A DNA stretch of 32,472 nucleotides, taken from a virus. The position numbers and the translations under genes were made by a program. The stretch's first letter is position 1; each line of letters starts with the position of its first letter. This document shows positions 24,492 to 31,458 of the stretch, one piece after another. The stretch covers positions 1 through 32,472 of the IMG/VR virus record IMGVR_UViG_3300036425_000002. One strand, given 5' to 3'. Under the pieces are notes generated by a model that saw only the letters and a program-made list of their open reading frames with translations, searched no databases and had not been told where the DNA came from.

Positions 24492-25103
24492 CTATGCCTT
24501 GCCCAATATGGCAGGTCTTGTCATTCCGAATACCGGTTTGACCCGATGATTCGTACCGTCAAAGTAAACCGCCAGAACGCCACCCGGCTTGACTATCTCT
24601 GTTTTGTACGGGTCAACGTCAATATCCTCTGTGAATTTCACCAAACTTGTCATCACGCTTGAATGTGTCACAAAAGCAGTGAGTCTACGCTTGGACATTT
24701 CAAACGCGGCCTTCCAGAAGGCAAACTGCCGATCGTCAAAGGAGCAAAGGCTTTCTCCGTCTGGAATCTTCACCTCTGGGTTATTGATGAACAGCTTGAG
24801 GGCTTCATAGTTCTCGTCCCTCGGCATTCCGCAGAAGATTCCCATGTTCCAGGGGAAAAGCCCTCTCGTCTGTGAAGGGATCAATCCATGGGGCTTTGCC
24901 ACAACATGCGCCGTCTGAAATGCTCGTAAGAGCGGAGAGCAAACCACCTGCTTGATCGGTTTGTCTTTCATGAAATCCGCCGTCTCGCCTACCTGCTTGA
25001 ACCCATTGGCGTCCAGAGTCCCATCATTCCAACTACGGAAAACAGGAACGGTATTGGCGGAAGTTTCACCATGCCGGATCACATAACAGACGAGCTTATC
25101 CAT
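24492..25103 (-). CDS. Histidine phosphatase (phosphoglycerate mutase-like) superfamily protein
   Basis: This 203-aa protein starts at ATG 25103, overlapping the portal stop as TAATG. It has the complete branch 1 signature: VIRHGETSAN with catalytic His11 and Arg10, CSPLLRAFQTA with Arg60, and AFVTHSSV with the second His147. An acidic residue in the middle region (GMPRDENYE, 92-100, or DGESL, 115-119) could be the proton donor. In the family the first His is phosphorylated during removal of phosphate from sugars, nucleotides, proteins or other small molecules. It is found between portal and scaffold, an unusual place for an enzyme. It may act on a nucleotide or a cell metabolite during infection, or be packaged; the substrate cannot be told. 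Confidence 0.85.
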   Translation of the reverse strand: MDKLVCYVIRHGETSANTVPVFRSWNDGTLDANGFKQVGETADFMKDKPIKQVVCSPLLRAFQTAHVVAKPHGLIPSQTRGLFPWNMGIFCGMPRDENYEALKLFINNPEVKIPDGESLCSFDDRQFAFWKAAFEMSKRRLTAFVTHSSVMTSLVKFTEDIDVDPYKTEIVKPGGVLAVYFDGTNHRVKPVFGMTRPAILGKA

Positions 25104-27601
25104 TACAGCCGCCTCCGGGTACGCGTCTTGATTTCTGCCATCGGCGTACGTTGAATCGACTCGACCTCCGTCTCATTGGGCTGATTCATGCTATCGGGTG
25201 GGGTGCTAATCCCTGCCGCCAACTGGAGAAGCTGCGCTTGTTGCTCGGGAGACAGTTTGCCCGTGAGCGAAACCTTCGGAGGCGCTGCCTGTGCTTGCTT
25301 GAACTGCGCAGCTACCTTTTTGTTCTGCTGCCAGTACAGATAGACGTTCGTCCACTTCTTCCAGTTTTCTCCGCCTTCTTGCTCCTGTCCAGACTTGCGG
25401 CGCAGAGAACGTCCGTGCGGTTCGCCCATCCAAGAGAGCACAGTTGCCGCGATAGTGTCATGATCTTGAGAATCATCCTGAGCAACTTCGACGCTCGGGA
25501 AATATTTGTCCATCTTGTCGAACTGGTCCTTCAGGTCATTTACCTGATCCTGCATTTCTTGACCAGCCTGTATTTGCTCCTGCCCAATTTTCCCTGTCTG
25601 CGCAGCAGCAGAAGCTACCTGCTTGGCTTCTTCGTGCATGGCATTCATCTTCTCATAGTGCGACTTCATCTCGACCCACTCTGGATTGATGATAGGTTCG
25701 CTGTCGAGAAGCCTGTCGATATCTTCAAGCGCCGCGTCTTCCCAGTTTGCCTCATCAATCGTAATCACACCATCCATGTGGAGAGCATCGACGATTGCTT
25801 TTGCATTCGACGGTTTGCCAACTTCTCCAGCAATTGTGGGGTTGAGTTGAGCCATGTCGAGAATCTGTAAGACCTTAGCTTCGCGGGCAGAACCGCTTTC
25901 GGGGATGGAGTTCGAGGTCTCTGCCTTGCACTTTACGTTTCCGCCAAGGTTCTTCGGACTCAGCACAAAATCGCCATCATCCGACGAGTATTCTGTATCC
26001 TGGCCATTATTTGCAAAGCACCCAACCGCCTGAAGCAACACTCCCTCAAAGATACTGTTGATTACCTGCCATGGTCTCTGGTTACGCTCAAGTGCCTGAC
26101 CAAGGCGAATCTGCGTAGCTCCTACGGTGTTGTCCGATCCTTCTCCTTGGCCAAATAGTGCAGGTGTACCGCCATCGATTGCCTGGATCAGAGGGCCTAC
26201 ATACTGTAAGAACATGGAGTCCATACCGGGGATAGGCGTAGGAGAAGGAGTCTGGCCTACAATGTCTTGCATGGTCTGTCCTTCACCTGGCTTTACCCCA
26301 ATTTTTCTTCCAGGATCGGCATTTAATTCATTGATCGCTTCCATGTTGAAGCAATCGCTATCCAACAACGTCGCGGGAATAGCCTGTCGCACGAACTTAT
26401 CCCACAAATCCGCCCAAATGTTGATTCTTTTCTGGATGGGCAAATCATTGGACCCGAGTGCACGGCGATTCTGCCCGAAACCACGGCAGAACATTCCCAT
26501 GGTCAAGTGGTCGTCCATCGACTCATTCCAACAGGCCACGACTTCAGGACCGGCCATAATCAGGAACATGCCGTCAGGAAAGTTCTTTAACAACCACTCG
26601 CGCTGCGCTGGAGTAACAGCATCATCGTAGAAAATGCCAGGGCGGAACCAGTTGTATCCCATCGTGCATTCTCGGATACCGCTAGTGCCAGTGATGTACT
26701 TGCCTACAATGCCGATCCTTGTGTTGATTCTGGCAATGCGCTCGAATTCAAGCTCCCCAAATGTTCCCCAACTCGGCTTGATCTTCTTTCCCATCCAGGG
26801 ATACATGGCACGCGCAATCGAGTAATCCATTTCCTCGAACAACTGAGCGTAGCCCATGTCCTTTAGGCAATCAGCCATCATTGGGAGCTTTGTCTCAAGC
26901 ACTCCAAAAGCGCTCGACATTTCAGCGCGGCGCACAGACCCGTCATCCGCAAGTCCAAACCGGCTCTTGTCTGCAACAGTCCGAGTCCACACTACGGCAC
27001 GAGGATCAGTCCACGCCAAATCAGATAGATAACGCTGGAACTCTCCTGCACAGTTCTCTTCATACCACATGCACTTGTATTTATTGGCTTCATCAGCAGC
27101 CATCACATCTGCTGGCTCTTTCTGCCTATTAGGCGAGAAGTTCACCGTAACCGCGCCACGGTTCAAACAGGAAGTGATAATGTCTCCCTGAGCAGAGTAT
27201 ATATTTGTAGGGTAAAGATTGGCATCGTCCATGTCGCTAAGGGAATTGTGCCGAGCAGTCGTGAGTCCGTTACCGGCCCCCATGACATTCCATCCACCAT
27301 TCTGACTACCTTCAAGGTATTGATACCCTCGATCGAAGTGGCGCTCTTGCCAACACTGCAACACGCTGAAACGGCGTGCAGCTTCATCCGTCGTGCTCAC
27401 GGTGTTGACCAGTGTCGTCAGCAGCCCAATAATTGTTGGGTCTTCCTTCTTGATATCGTCCGGTTTCCACACCATCTCTGTGGTGTAGATAGACGGAGCG
27501 AGTTCTCCCGGCTCATATTCTTCTGCAACCGAAAGCTCTTCTTGCTCTTCTTGACCAAGATCATTCGCCGAGGACGGCATCTGGACAATGTCTGTTGGCA
27601 T
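25103..27601 (-). CDS. Portal protein
   Basis: This 832-aa protein starts at ATG 27601, overlapping the previous stop as ATGA. It begins with a polar, acidic N-terminus (EEQEELSVAEEYEPGEL), then segments with portal character: AARRFSVLQCWQERHFDRGY, GAVTVNFSPNRQKEPADVM, DEANKYKCMWYEENCAGEFQ, WFRPGIFYDDAVTPAQREWL. The central part with PTPIPGMDSMFLQYVGPLIQ and GSDNTVGATQIRLGQALERN resembles the stem and clip region of P22-type portals. The C-terminal 190 residues are Gln/Ala-rich helices (AKQVASAAAQTGKIGQEQIQ), like the long barrel of P22 gp1 (725 aa). Twelve copies form the channel for DNA entry at the capsid vertex. Size and position between terminase and scaffold support the call. Confidence 0.8.
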   Translation of the reverse strand: MPTDIVQMPSSANDLGQEEQEELSVAEEYEPGELAPSIYTTEMVWKPDDIKKEDPTIIGLLTTLVNTVSTTDEAARRFSVLQCWQERHFDRGYQYLEGSQNGGWNVMGAGNGLTTARHNSLSDMDDANLYPTNIYSAQGDIITSCLNRGAVTVNFSPNRQKEPADVMAADEANKYKCMWYEENCAGEFQRYLSDLAWTDPRAVVWTRTVADKSRFGLADDGSVRRAEMSSAFGVLETKLPMMADCLKDMGYAQLFEEMDYSIARAMYPWMGKKIKPSWGTFGELEFERIARINTRIGIVGKYITGTSGIRECTMGYNWFRPGIFYDDAVTPAQREWLLKNFPDGMFLIMAGPEVVACWNESMDDHLTMGMFCRGFGQNRRALGSNDLPIQKRINIWADLWDKFVRQAIPATLLDSDCFNMEAINELNADPGRKIGVKPGEGQTMQDIVGQTPSPTPIPGMDSMFLQYVGPLIQAIDGGTPALFGQGEGSDNTVGATQIRLGQALERNQRPWQVINSIFEGVLLQAVGCFANNGQDTEYSSDDGDFVLSPKNLGGNVKCKAETSNSIPESGSAREAKVLQILDMAQLNPTIAGEVGKPSNAKAIVDALHMDGVITIDEANWEDAALEDIDRLLDSEPIINPEWVEMKSHYEKMNAMHEEAKQVASAAAQTGKIGQEQIQAGQEMQDQVNDLKDQFDKMDKYFPSVEVAQDDSQDHDTIAATVLSWMGEPHGRSLRRKSGQEQEGGENWKKWTNVYLYWQQNKKVAAQFKQAQAAPPKVSLTGKLSPEQQAQLLQLAAGISTPPDSMNQPNETEVESIQRTPMAEIKTRTRRRL

Positions 27602-27834
27602 CAGTTCACCCTGCTAAAACGAGATACAAAATCGTTGACGGTCTGCACCAACTTGCTGATTTTCTTGGAAGTATCGTTCCATTCTTTCTCAAGGTTATAC
27701 CGCGAAAGAGACTGCTCACTCTGAATGTTTGCAATCAATTCTCGCATTAAGTTGTTGTCGTGCTCCAGATCGTGCAGACGATTTTCTACTGACGACACTG
27801 GAGTTGGGTCCGCTTCTCCTGGCCAAAGTTCCAT
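27601..27834 (-). CDS. Small coiled-coil phage protein
   Basis: I choose ATG 27834 because GGAGAG lies 4-5 nt before it; an ATG at 27864 has no ribosome site. The 77-aa product starts ELWPGEADPTPVSSVENRLH, followed by a helical, heptad-like region (LEHDNNLMRELIANIQSEQS, NLEKEWNDTSKKISKLVQTV) that probably forms a coiled coil. It ends four bases into the portal gene (ATGA), so it is coupled to the portal. It overlaps another small frame by about 119 bases. Role unknown; small helical proteins here may aid portal assembly. Confidence 0.6.
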   Translation of the reverse strand: MELWPGEADPTPVSSVENRLHDLEHDNNLMRELIANIQSEQSLSRYNLEKEWNDTSKKISKLVQTVNDFVSRFSRVN

Positions 27835-27940
27835 CGGTCTCTCCATCAAGGATCGGGCATCCATTCTTATATGTATTGAATGCCCGATCCCATCCGCTTC
27901 TGTATTCGTCGTTGGACGGCTTCATCTTCTCAAAGTCCAT
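27716..27940 (-). CDS. Small hypothetical protein overlapping the next gene
   Basis: This 74-aa frame starts at ATG 27940, overlapping the previous stop as TAATG, but has no ribosome site of its own. The first 37 residues (for example DEYRSGWDRAFNTYKNGCPI) look like ordinary protein. The last half (ARRSGPNSSVVSRKSSARSG) is low-complexity and lies in another frame of the 77-aa gene. Either both genes are read through a 119-base overlap, or only the first part is real and a frameshift error lies near 27830. I cannot decide from sequence. Confidence 0.4.
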   Translation of the reverse strand: MDFEKMKPSNDEYRSGWDRAFNTYKNGCPILDGETDGTLARRSGPNSSVVSRKSSARSGARQQLNARIDCKHSE

Positions 27941-28233
27941 TACTGCGGTCCCATACCAAGACTTTGGCCAGCAGGAGCCATGCTGCCATTCTGCTCAAGA
28001 CCTGCGCTCTCGGGACCTTGCCCCATTGCACTCTCAACATCTTCAGGTGTATACCCCATCTGCTGCAACTGATCGACCAACTGCATCGCCTTGGGATCAT
28101 CTTGGATGTTCCCGCCCTTATCACCGTCCTGGGCAGCAGAAGGCGTTACAGGCGGCTTTGCACCGAGACGGGCATTATGCTGGTTCACACCCATCTGATT
28201 TCCAAACATCGTTCCGTCACTTGCTTTTGGCAT
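27940..28233 (-). CDS. Small phage protein of unknown function
   Basis: This 97-aa protein starts at ATG 28233 behind AAGGAGAAAG and overlaps the previous gene by 17 bases. The N-terminus is Gly/Asn/Gln-rich and probably disordered (PKASDGTMFGNQMGVNQHNA). A short helical motif follows (AMQLVDQLQQMGYTPEDVES, resembling a UBA-like or EF-like helix pair), then a Gly/Pro/Ser tail ending GQSLGMGPQ. Such disordered small proteins between terminase and portal occur in many phages; the function is unknown. Confidence 0.6.
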   Translation of the reverse strand: MPKASDGTMFGNQMGVNQHNARLGAKPPVTPSAAQDGDKGGNIQDDPKAMQLVDQLQQMGYTPEDVESAMGQGPESAGLEQNGSMAPAGQSLGMGPQ

Positions 28234-28513
28234 CTTTCTCCTTCTCCGCTAAATCATACGGACCTTTTGCTTCTGGTTCTAGCGCTTCCTCGGGGTTCTC
28301 TCGCCGATAGCGCTTGACTTCTTCCCAACCTTTAGGCTGTACCTTCACCAGTTTACCATCCGACTTACGCTCGAAGTACACTTTCTGCGCGGGCTTGGCA
28401 ATGTTGACAATCGCTTCCTGAAGCTCGTCCACCCTGCGCTTTGACTGGGCAAGTTGTGTCTGTAGATACTCGATTTCATGCTCCAGATGCGCTCGATATG
28501 GGAACAGAACCAT
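28217..28513 (-). CDS. Small charged coiled-coil protein
   Basis: This 98-aa protein starts at ATG 28513 behind AGGAGACTGG, ten bases after the terminase stop. Residues 8-38 are a clear heptad helix (HLEHEIEYLQTQLAQSKRRV), then a short beta-like piece (KVYFERKSDGKLVKVQPKGW) and a Lys/Glu tail ending EKEKDAKSK. A coiled coil with a compact hairpin suggests a protein-binding function. No family is recognised. Confidence 0.6.
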   Translation of the reverse strand: MVLFPYRAHLEHEIEYLQTQLAQSKRRVDELQEAIVNIAKPAQKVYFERKSDGKLVKVQPKGWEEVKRYRRENPEEALEPEAKGPYDLAEKEKDAKSK

Positions 28514-28522
28514 TCCAGTCTC

Positions 28523-31033
28523 CTATCCGATGTTATTTTTCCATGACGGCGGCATGATCCTTCTCGCCACCTTCTGCTTACTGAATTGATGCTTGAATGC
28601 AAGTACCAAGCGCTCTTCAGGCGTTGCCGCTTGCATGTTGATGTTGTACTTATCTTCGGATGTTTTGTGCTTTGGTGCAAGCATCGACTTCAGGGTATAA
28701 CGGCAATTATGGACGAGAAATCCGTTTGCATAGAACTCGTGTTTCCCGTCTACCTCAATGTCGTACACATCCGCGTATCCCGCCTCCTGCAATCCTACTA
28801 ACCGAACTGCACTCTCTGCTGCAATGCAATGTCTTGCTGTATTTGATGCATCTGAACTCTTTGCCGCATACCTTACACGTCCTTTGGACGTAGTCGATCT
28901 TTCTTGACCTCCGCCAAGATGATTTGCAGTTGTTAGAGCAGAACTTTCCTTTGGTTGTCCCCAAAAAAGTCTTTCCGCACTGTGCGCACGTTCTTTCCTC
29001 CCTTGCGAATACGATGCTCCGCGCGTGCTGAGAGTGCCACTCTCTTCCTTCTTTTGACCAGTGCCATTCAGCAGCCATAGGGCGAATCTCCGCAAGATGC
29101 TCAGTCTGGTCTGGCCTATCAGGTTCATGAATCTGCACGTGCTCTTTCGGCGTGATACACGCGAGCTTAGAAACGTCCGTTGTGCTCTTGGGAGAATGGT
29201 TGACGTGATGGACGATATTTCCGCTAGGTATTTCTCCCTTGTAGTATCTCCATACTGCCCGGTGTAAGAACTCAGACCCATCGGAGTAATATCCGTCTTT
29301 CCTGATTTTGTAGATTCTTCCGTTAAACTCGACTCTGTCCATATGGTAATTTTATCAGAATAACGGATAGAATCAAGGCTTACAAACCCTCTGTCTGTCA
29401 AAAATCTGTGATTCGGGGTGCATATTACTGTGCGCCCATTGCTGAATATAGCGCGAACCACTGGGGCGTATTCTCTCGTCATCCATGAGTGAGTTACACG
29501 GTGCCATCCTTCACGTGTCATTACCTCATCAGAGTCATCTACCCGTTCGATTGGAGCATATCCACGCTTTGTCAAAACTGGTGTTCCGGCCACGAAACAA
29601 GCGTCTGCTACGTCCTGCTCAATCTTCGCTTGTCCCTTGTCCGTCTTGAGCACATCATCCAGATTCTTTGGATCACGCATCAGAATCGGAATGGCCGCGA
29701 GTAGCTCTTGGCACTCAGCAGAGATCAACAAGGCATCGGTATACTGGAATCGCTTGCCTTCCTTATCGATTCCCCATCCTTTGCCCTTTGTCGCCCGCAT
29801 CATCTTGTCGATGAGCATCCATCCGCCAATGCGCTCATTGTCTGCCTTGACCGGCCCTGGCATCCCATCGGCGTGCAGCACAGCACCCATCTGATACCCT
29901 ACGCAGTTCGGGTCGTCGGTGCATTCCTCGGGACTCAGGAAGAACGATCGGTACTTGCTTCTCTCATCCGGCGGCGTGCAGTCGATGATCGAATGACCTA
30001 CCTGCGCCGCGTCCATTTCATTGACAATCATCTCGCGGTAGATCGTCGTTACCTTGATGCCTTCAGGAACGTCCCACCCCAACGCTGCCTTGGCCTCTGA
30101 CGGGCTGAGGTTGATGCGTGTTGCCCAGTACACTGCCGTGTTGTGCGTCTTGCCCCAGTCAGCACCTAGCCAATAGCTGCCCCACGGCTTCCACAGCTTG
30201 GCAATCGTACCAGGACCTACGCGGACTGATTCCAGATCGAACGAGTTGCTGAAGTACGTGCCCTCAAGAGAGTCCCAGTCGCCTTCCCAGTCCGCCTTGC
30301 GGATCACAGCATCATCAGACGCCAGAGAGTGTGTATAAGGTCCGCGCTTGGCGGCGTAGCTCTTGCGCTGCTCATCGGTCCATCGGTAGTAGTCTTCCTC
30401 GTTGTAGCCGTCTTCCTTCAGCGAAGCTCTGACCCACTCGATGTTATCCCAAGGGTTCATCTTCAGAAACACATAGTCGCCAGCATCTTCGTCTTTGTTG
30501 ACTTCATGCAGGTAGAACCACTTCCTGAGTCCAGCAATGCCAGCGCCGCGCATGTTGAACAGCAGCACCAGCTTTGCTCTCTCGCCGCCCTTCACGCGGT
30601 TTGCCTTACGAACCTCGCGGAGTTCACGCTCTGAGAACTGCTCTGCCTGATCGATGAAGATGTATTTGTAGTTGGCCGACCTGAAGCGTCTTTCAATGTC
30701 ATCGATGTTCTCTGCATAGCTGAAATCTAAGCGGCTCTTGCCAATGTAGACATTCGCGGGCATTGTCTTCTTCATGGACTTCTCAAGGAATGGGAAGTCA
30801 GTGGCAATCGCTTGCATGTGGTACTTGTACACCTGATCGTAGTTGCGCATCATCATACAGGCGATAGTTCCAGGGCGTTCCGCGAGGAGTAACGCTGCTA
30901 CTCTGTCAGCCCCTGCGCTCTTGGCAGCGCCACGACCTCCACCAATGCCAATGACCGGCGCAGGATCATCACGCACCAGCCTCAACATCTCAGCCTGTTT
31001 GGGCTGTAATCCAATATGGATGTTCTTATCCAA
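28523..31033 (-). CDS. terL: Terminase large subunit, interrupted by an intein
   Basis: The frame starts at TTG 31033 (GGGGTG upstream; no in-frame ATG before residue 15). The 836-aa precursor comprises 478 residues of terminase, a 298-aa intein (479-776) and 60 further terminase residues, so the spliced protein would be 538 aa. ATPase features: a Walker A variant GGGRGAAKS (31-39), Walker B IFIDQAE (126-132, Asp129/Glu132) and LVLLFNMRG as coupling segment. Nuclease features: GADWGKT (Asp293) of an RNase H-like fold and QDVADA|CRY (Asp474/Asp477), which matches the DD..DA.RY metal-binding motif of the family. The intein lies within that last motif, so the nuclease cannot function until splicing. 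The enzyme translocates DNA through the portal and cuts concatemers. Confidence 0.9.
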   Translation of the reverse strand: MDKNIHIGLQPKQAEMLRLVRDDPAPVIGIGGGRGAAKSAGADRVAALLLAERPGTIACMMMRNYDQVYKYHMQAIATDFPFLEKSMKKTMPANVYIGKSRLDFSYAENIDDIERRFRSANYKYIFIDQAEQFSERELREVRKANRVKGGERAKLVLLFNMRGAGIAGLRKWFYLHEVNKDEDAGDYVFLKMNPWDNIEWVRASLKEDGYNEEDYYRWTDEQRKSYAAKRGPYTHSLASDDAVIRKADWEGDWDSLEGTYFSNSFDLESVRVGPGTIAKLWKPWGSYWLGADWGKTHNTAVYWATRINLSPSEAKAALGWDVPEGIKVTTIYREMIVNEMDAAQVGHSIIDCTPPDERSKYRSFFLSPEECTDDPNCVGYQMGAVLHADGMPGPVKADNERIGGWMLIDKMMRATKGKGWGIDKEGKRFQYTDALLISAECQELLAAIPILMRDPKNLDDVLKTDKGQAKIEQDVADACFVAGTPVLTKRGYAPIERVDDSDEVMTREGWHRVTHSWMTREYAPVVRAIFSNGRTVICTPNHRFLTDRGFVSLDSIRYSDKITIWTESSLTEESTKSGKTDITPMGLSSYTGQYGDTTREKYLAEISSITSTILPRAQRTFLSSRVSRRKSTCRFMNLIGQTRLSILRRFALWLLNGTGQKKEESGTLSTRGASYSQGRKERAHSAERLFWGQPKESSALTTANHLGGGQERSTTSKGRVRYAAKSSDASNTARHCIAAESAVRLVGLQEAGYADVYDIEVDGKHEFYANGFLVHNCRYTLKSMLAPKHKTSEDKYNINMQAATPEERLVLAFKHQFSKQKVARRIMPPSWKNNIG
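28706..29599 (-). mobile_element. Intein in the terminase large subunit nuclease motif
   Basis: Precursor residues 479-776. Block A starts at Cys479 (CFVAGTPVLTKRGYAPIERV); block B contains TPNH (539-542); block F is DVYDIEVDGKHEFYANG (755-771); block G is FLVHN with terminal Asn776, followed by Cys777 as first C-extein residue. All residues for canonical class 1 splicing (Cys1, TxxH, His-Asn, Cys+1) are present. The splicing parts add to roughly 120 aa, a normal mini-intein. The 180 residues between, about 566-745, are Ser/Thr/Arg-rich and resemble no known intein endonuclease in this frame. That interval coincides with an HNH gene in another frame. No introns or target repeats are seen. Confidence 0.93.
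28755..29342 (-). CDS. HNH endonuclease encoded inside the intein in a different reading frame
   Basis: This 195-aa frame starts at ATG 29342, on the third base of intein codon 564, and ends at TGA in codon 758-760, entirely within the intein. A TAA lies four codons upstream, so the start is fixed. No ribosome site is evident. An HNH_3-like core lies at 27-72: HRAVWRYYKGEIPSGNIVHH, with His45/His46 and Asn48, then ITPKEHVQIH. The downstream Asn of the usual motif is not obvious. Two zinc-finger-like motifs follow, Cys119/Cys122 with Cys135/Cys139 and Cys156/Cys159 with Cys174/Cys178, with basic segments SSWRRSRK between. Such fingers usually aid DNA binding. The likely role is homing of the intein into terminase genes that lack it. 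Translation must be by internal initiation, or is inefficient. Confidence 0.85.
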   Translation of the reverse strand: MDRVEFNGRIYKIRKDGYYSDGSEFLHRAVWRYYKGEIPSGNIVHHVNHSPKSTTDVSKLACITPKEHVQIHEPDRPDQTEHLAEIRPMAAEWHWSKEGREWHSQHARSIVFAREERTCAQCGKTFLGTTKGKFCSNNCKSSWRRSRKIDYVQRTCKVCGKEFRCIKYSKTLHCSRECSSVSRIAGGGIRGCVRH

Positions 31034-31148
31034 GCTTAGACACCCCGCACACCTTGCAGTCTTGCCTGTGATACATCGCCCCTGCTCCGTGAACCCTGAT
31101 CCTCTTGCCCCAACTATGCCCCAACAACCAGCAAACCAATCGTGTCAT
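31026..31148 (-). CDS. 40-aa Cys/His mini-protein (DUF1660-like)
   Basis: This short gene starts at ATG 31148 behind a strong AGGAGAGA site, and its stop overlaps the TTG start of terminase by a few bases, so the two are coupled. The product starts TRLVCWLLGHSWGKRIRV and has DCKVCGVSKLG at the end. The pattern C...GH.W...C..CG is like small zinc-binding phage proteins (DUF1660-type). Coupled translation would help the weak TTG start of terminase. A DNA- or protein-binding role is plausible; there is nothing catalytic. Confidence 0.6.
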   Translation of the reverse strand: MTRLVCWLLGHSWGKRIRVHGAGAMYHRQDCKVCGVSKLG

Positions 31149-31166
31149 TCTCTCCTGCTTATTCAG

Positions 31167-31249
31167 ATAATCGTGTTACGATTGCCTGTTCCAACCCGGT
31201 AAAAGTGATCGTTTGACTCACAAGTGAACAAGTGCCGTAACACGATTAT
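31167..31249. repeat. 14-bp inverted repeat around 55-nt spacer
   Basis: ATAATCGTGTTACG at 31167-31180 and its exact reverse complement at 31236-31249 flank 55 nt. The left copy is itself within a small palindrome (AATCGT, GTT, ACGATT). The spacer holds two CAAGTG copies (CAAGTGAACAAGTG). It lies between terminase-subunit genes, upstream of the 40-aa gene. It may be an RNA stem in the leftward message, a repressor/operator pair or part of the packaging (pac/cos) recognition region. No T-tract follows, so termination is not suggested. Confidence 0.6.
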
Positions 31250-31269
31250 TGCGTTCTAAAGGACTTACG

Positions 31270-31458
31270 CTATTTCTTCTTGAGTGCGAATACGGACTTC
31301 TTCACACGTTTAGGTAGATTCTTCTCTTTGGTCGAGGCAAAATCACTCAATTGGCTCTTATCCATATCCAATACGCCGCGATTCTTGGCGTAGACTTCAC
31401 CGGGATTGTGCTCTGCAATGGCCATTAGCTTGCGTTGCGCCTTACTTGTTGCTGGCAT
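31270..31458 (-). CDS. DUF3008-like small protein
   Basis: This 62-aa protein starts at ATG 31458, overlapping the terminase small subunit by 17 bases, behind a TAGGAGGTC-like site. The opening PATSKAQRKLMAIAEHNPGE resembles the start of DUF3008 proteins (MPAxSKAQxRxMxxA...). The rest is basic with a FASTKEKNLPKRVKK segment. The function of the family is unknown; it is common near phage terminase genes. There are no membrane or catalytic motifs. Confidence 0.7.
   Translation of the reverse strand: MPATSKAQRKLMAIAEHNPGEVYAKNRGVLDMDKSQLSDFASTKEKNLPKRVKKSVFALKKK

Noticed and set aside
29330-29360. Programmed -1 frameshift joining the intein to the HNH frame
   Set aside because: A TAA lies four codons before the HNH ATG in its frame and no X XXY YYZ heptamer fits between, so internal initiation is the only simple route.
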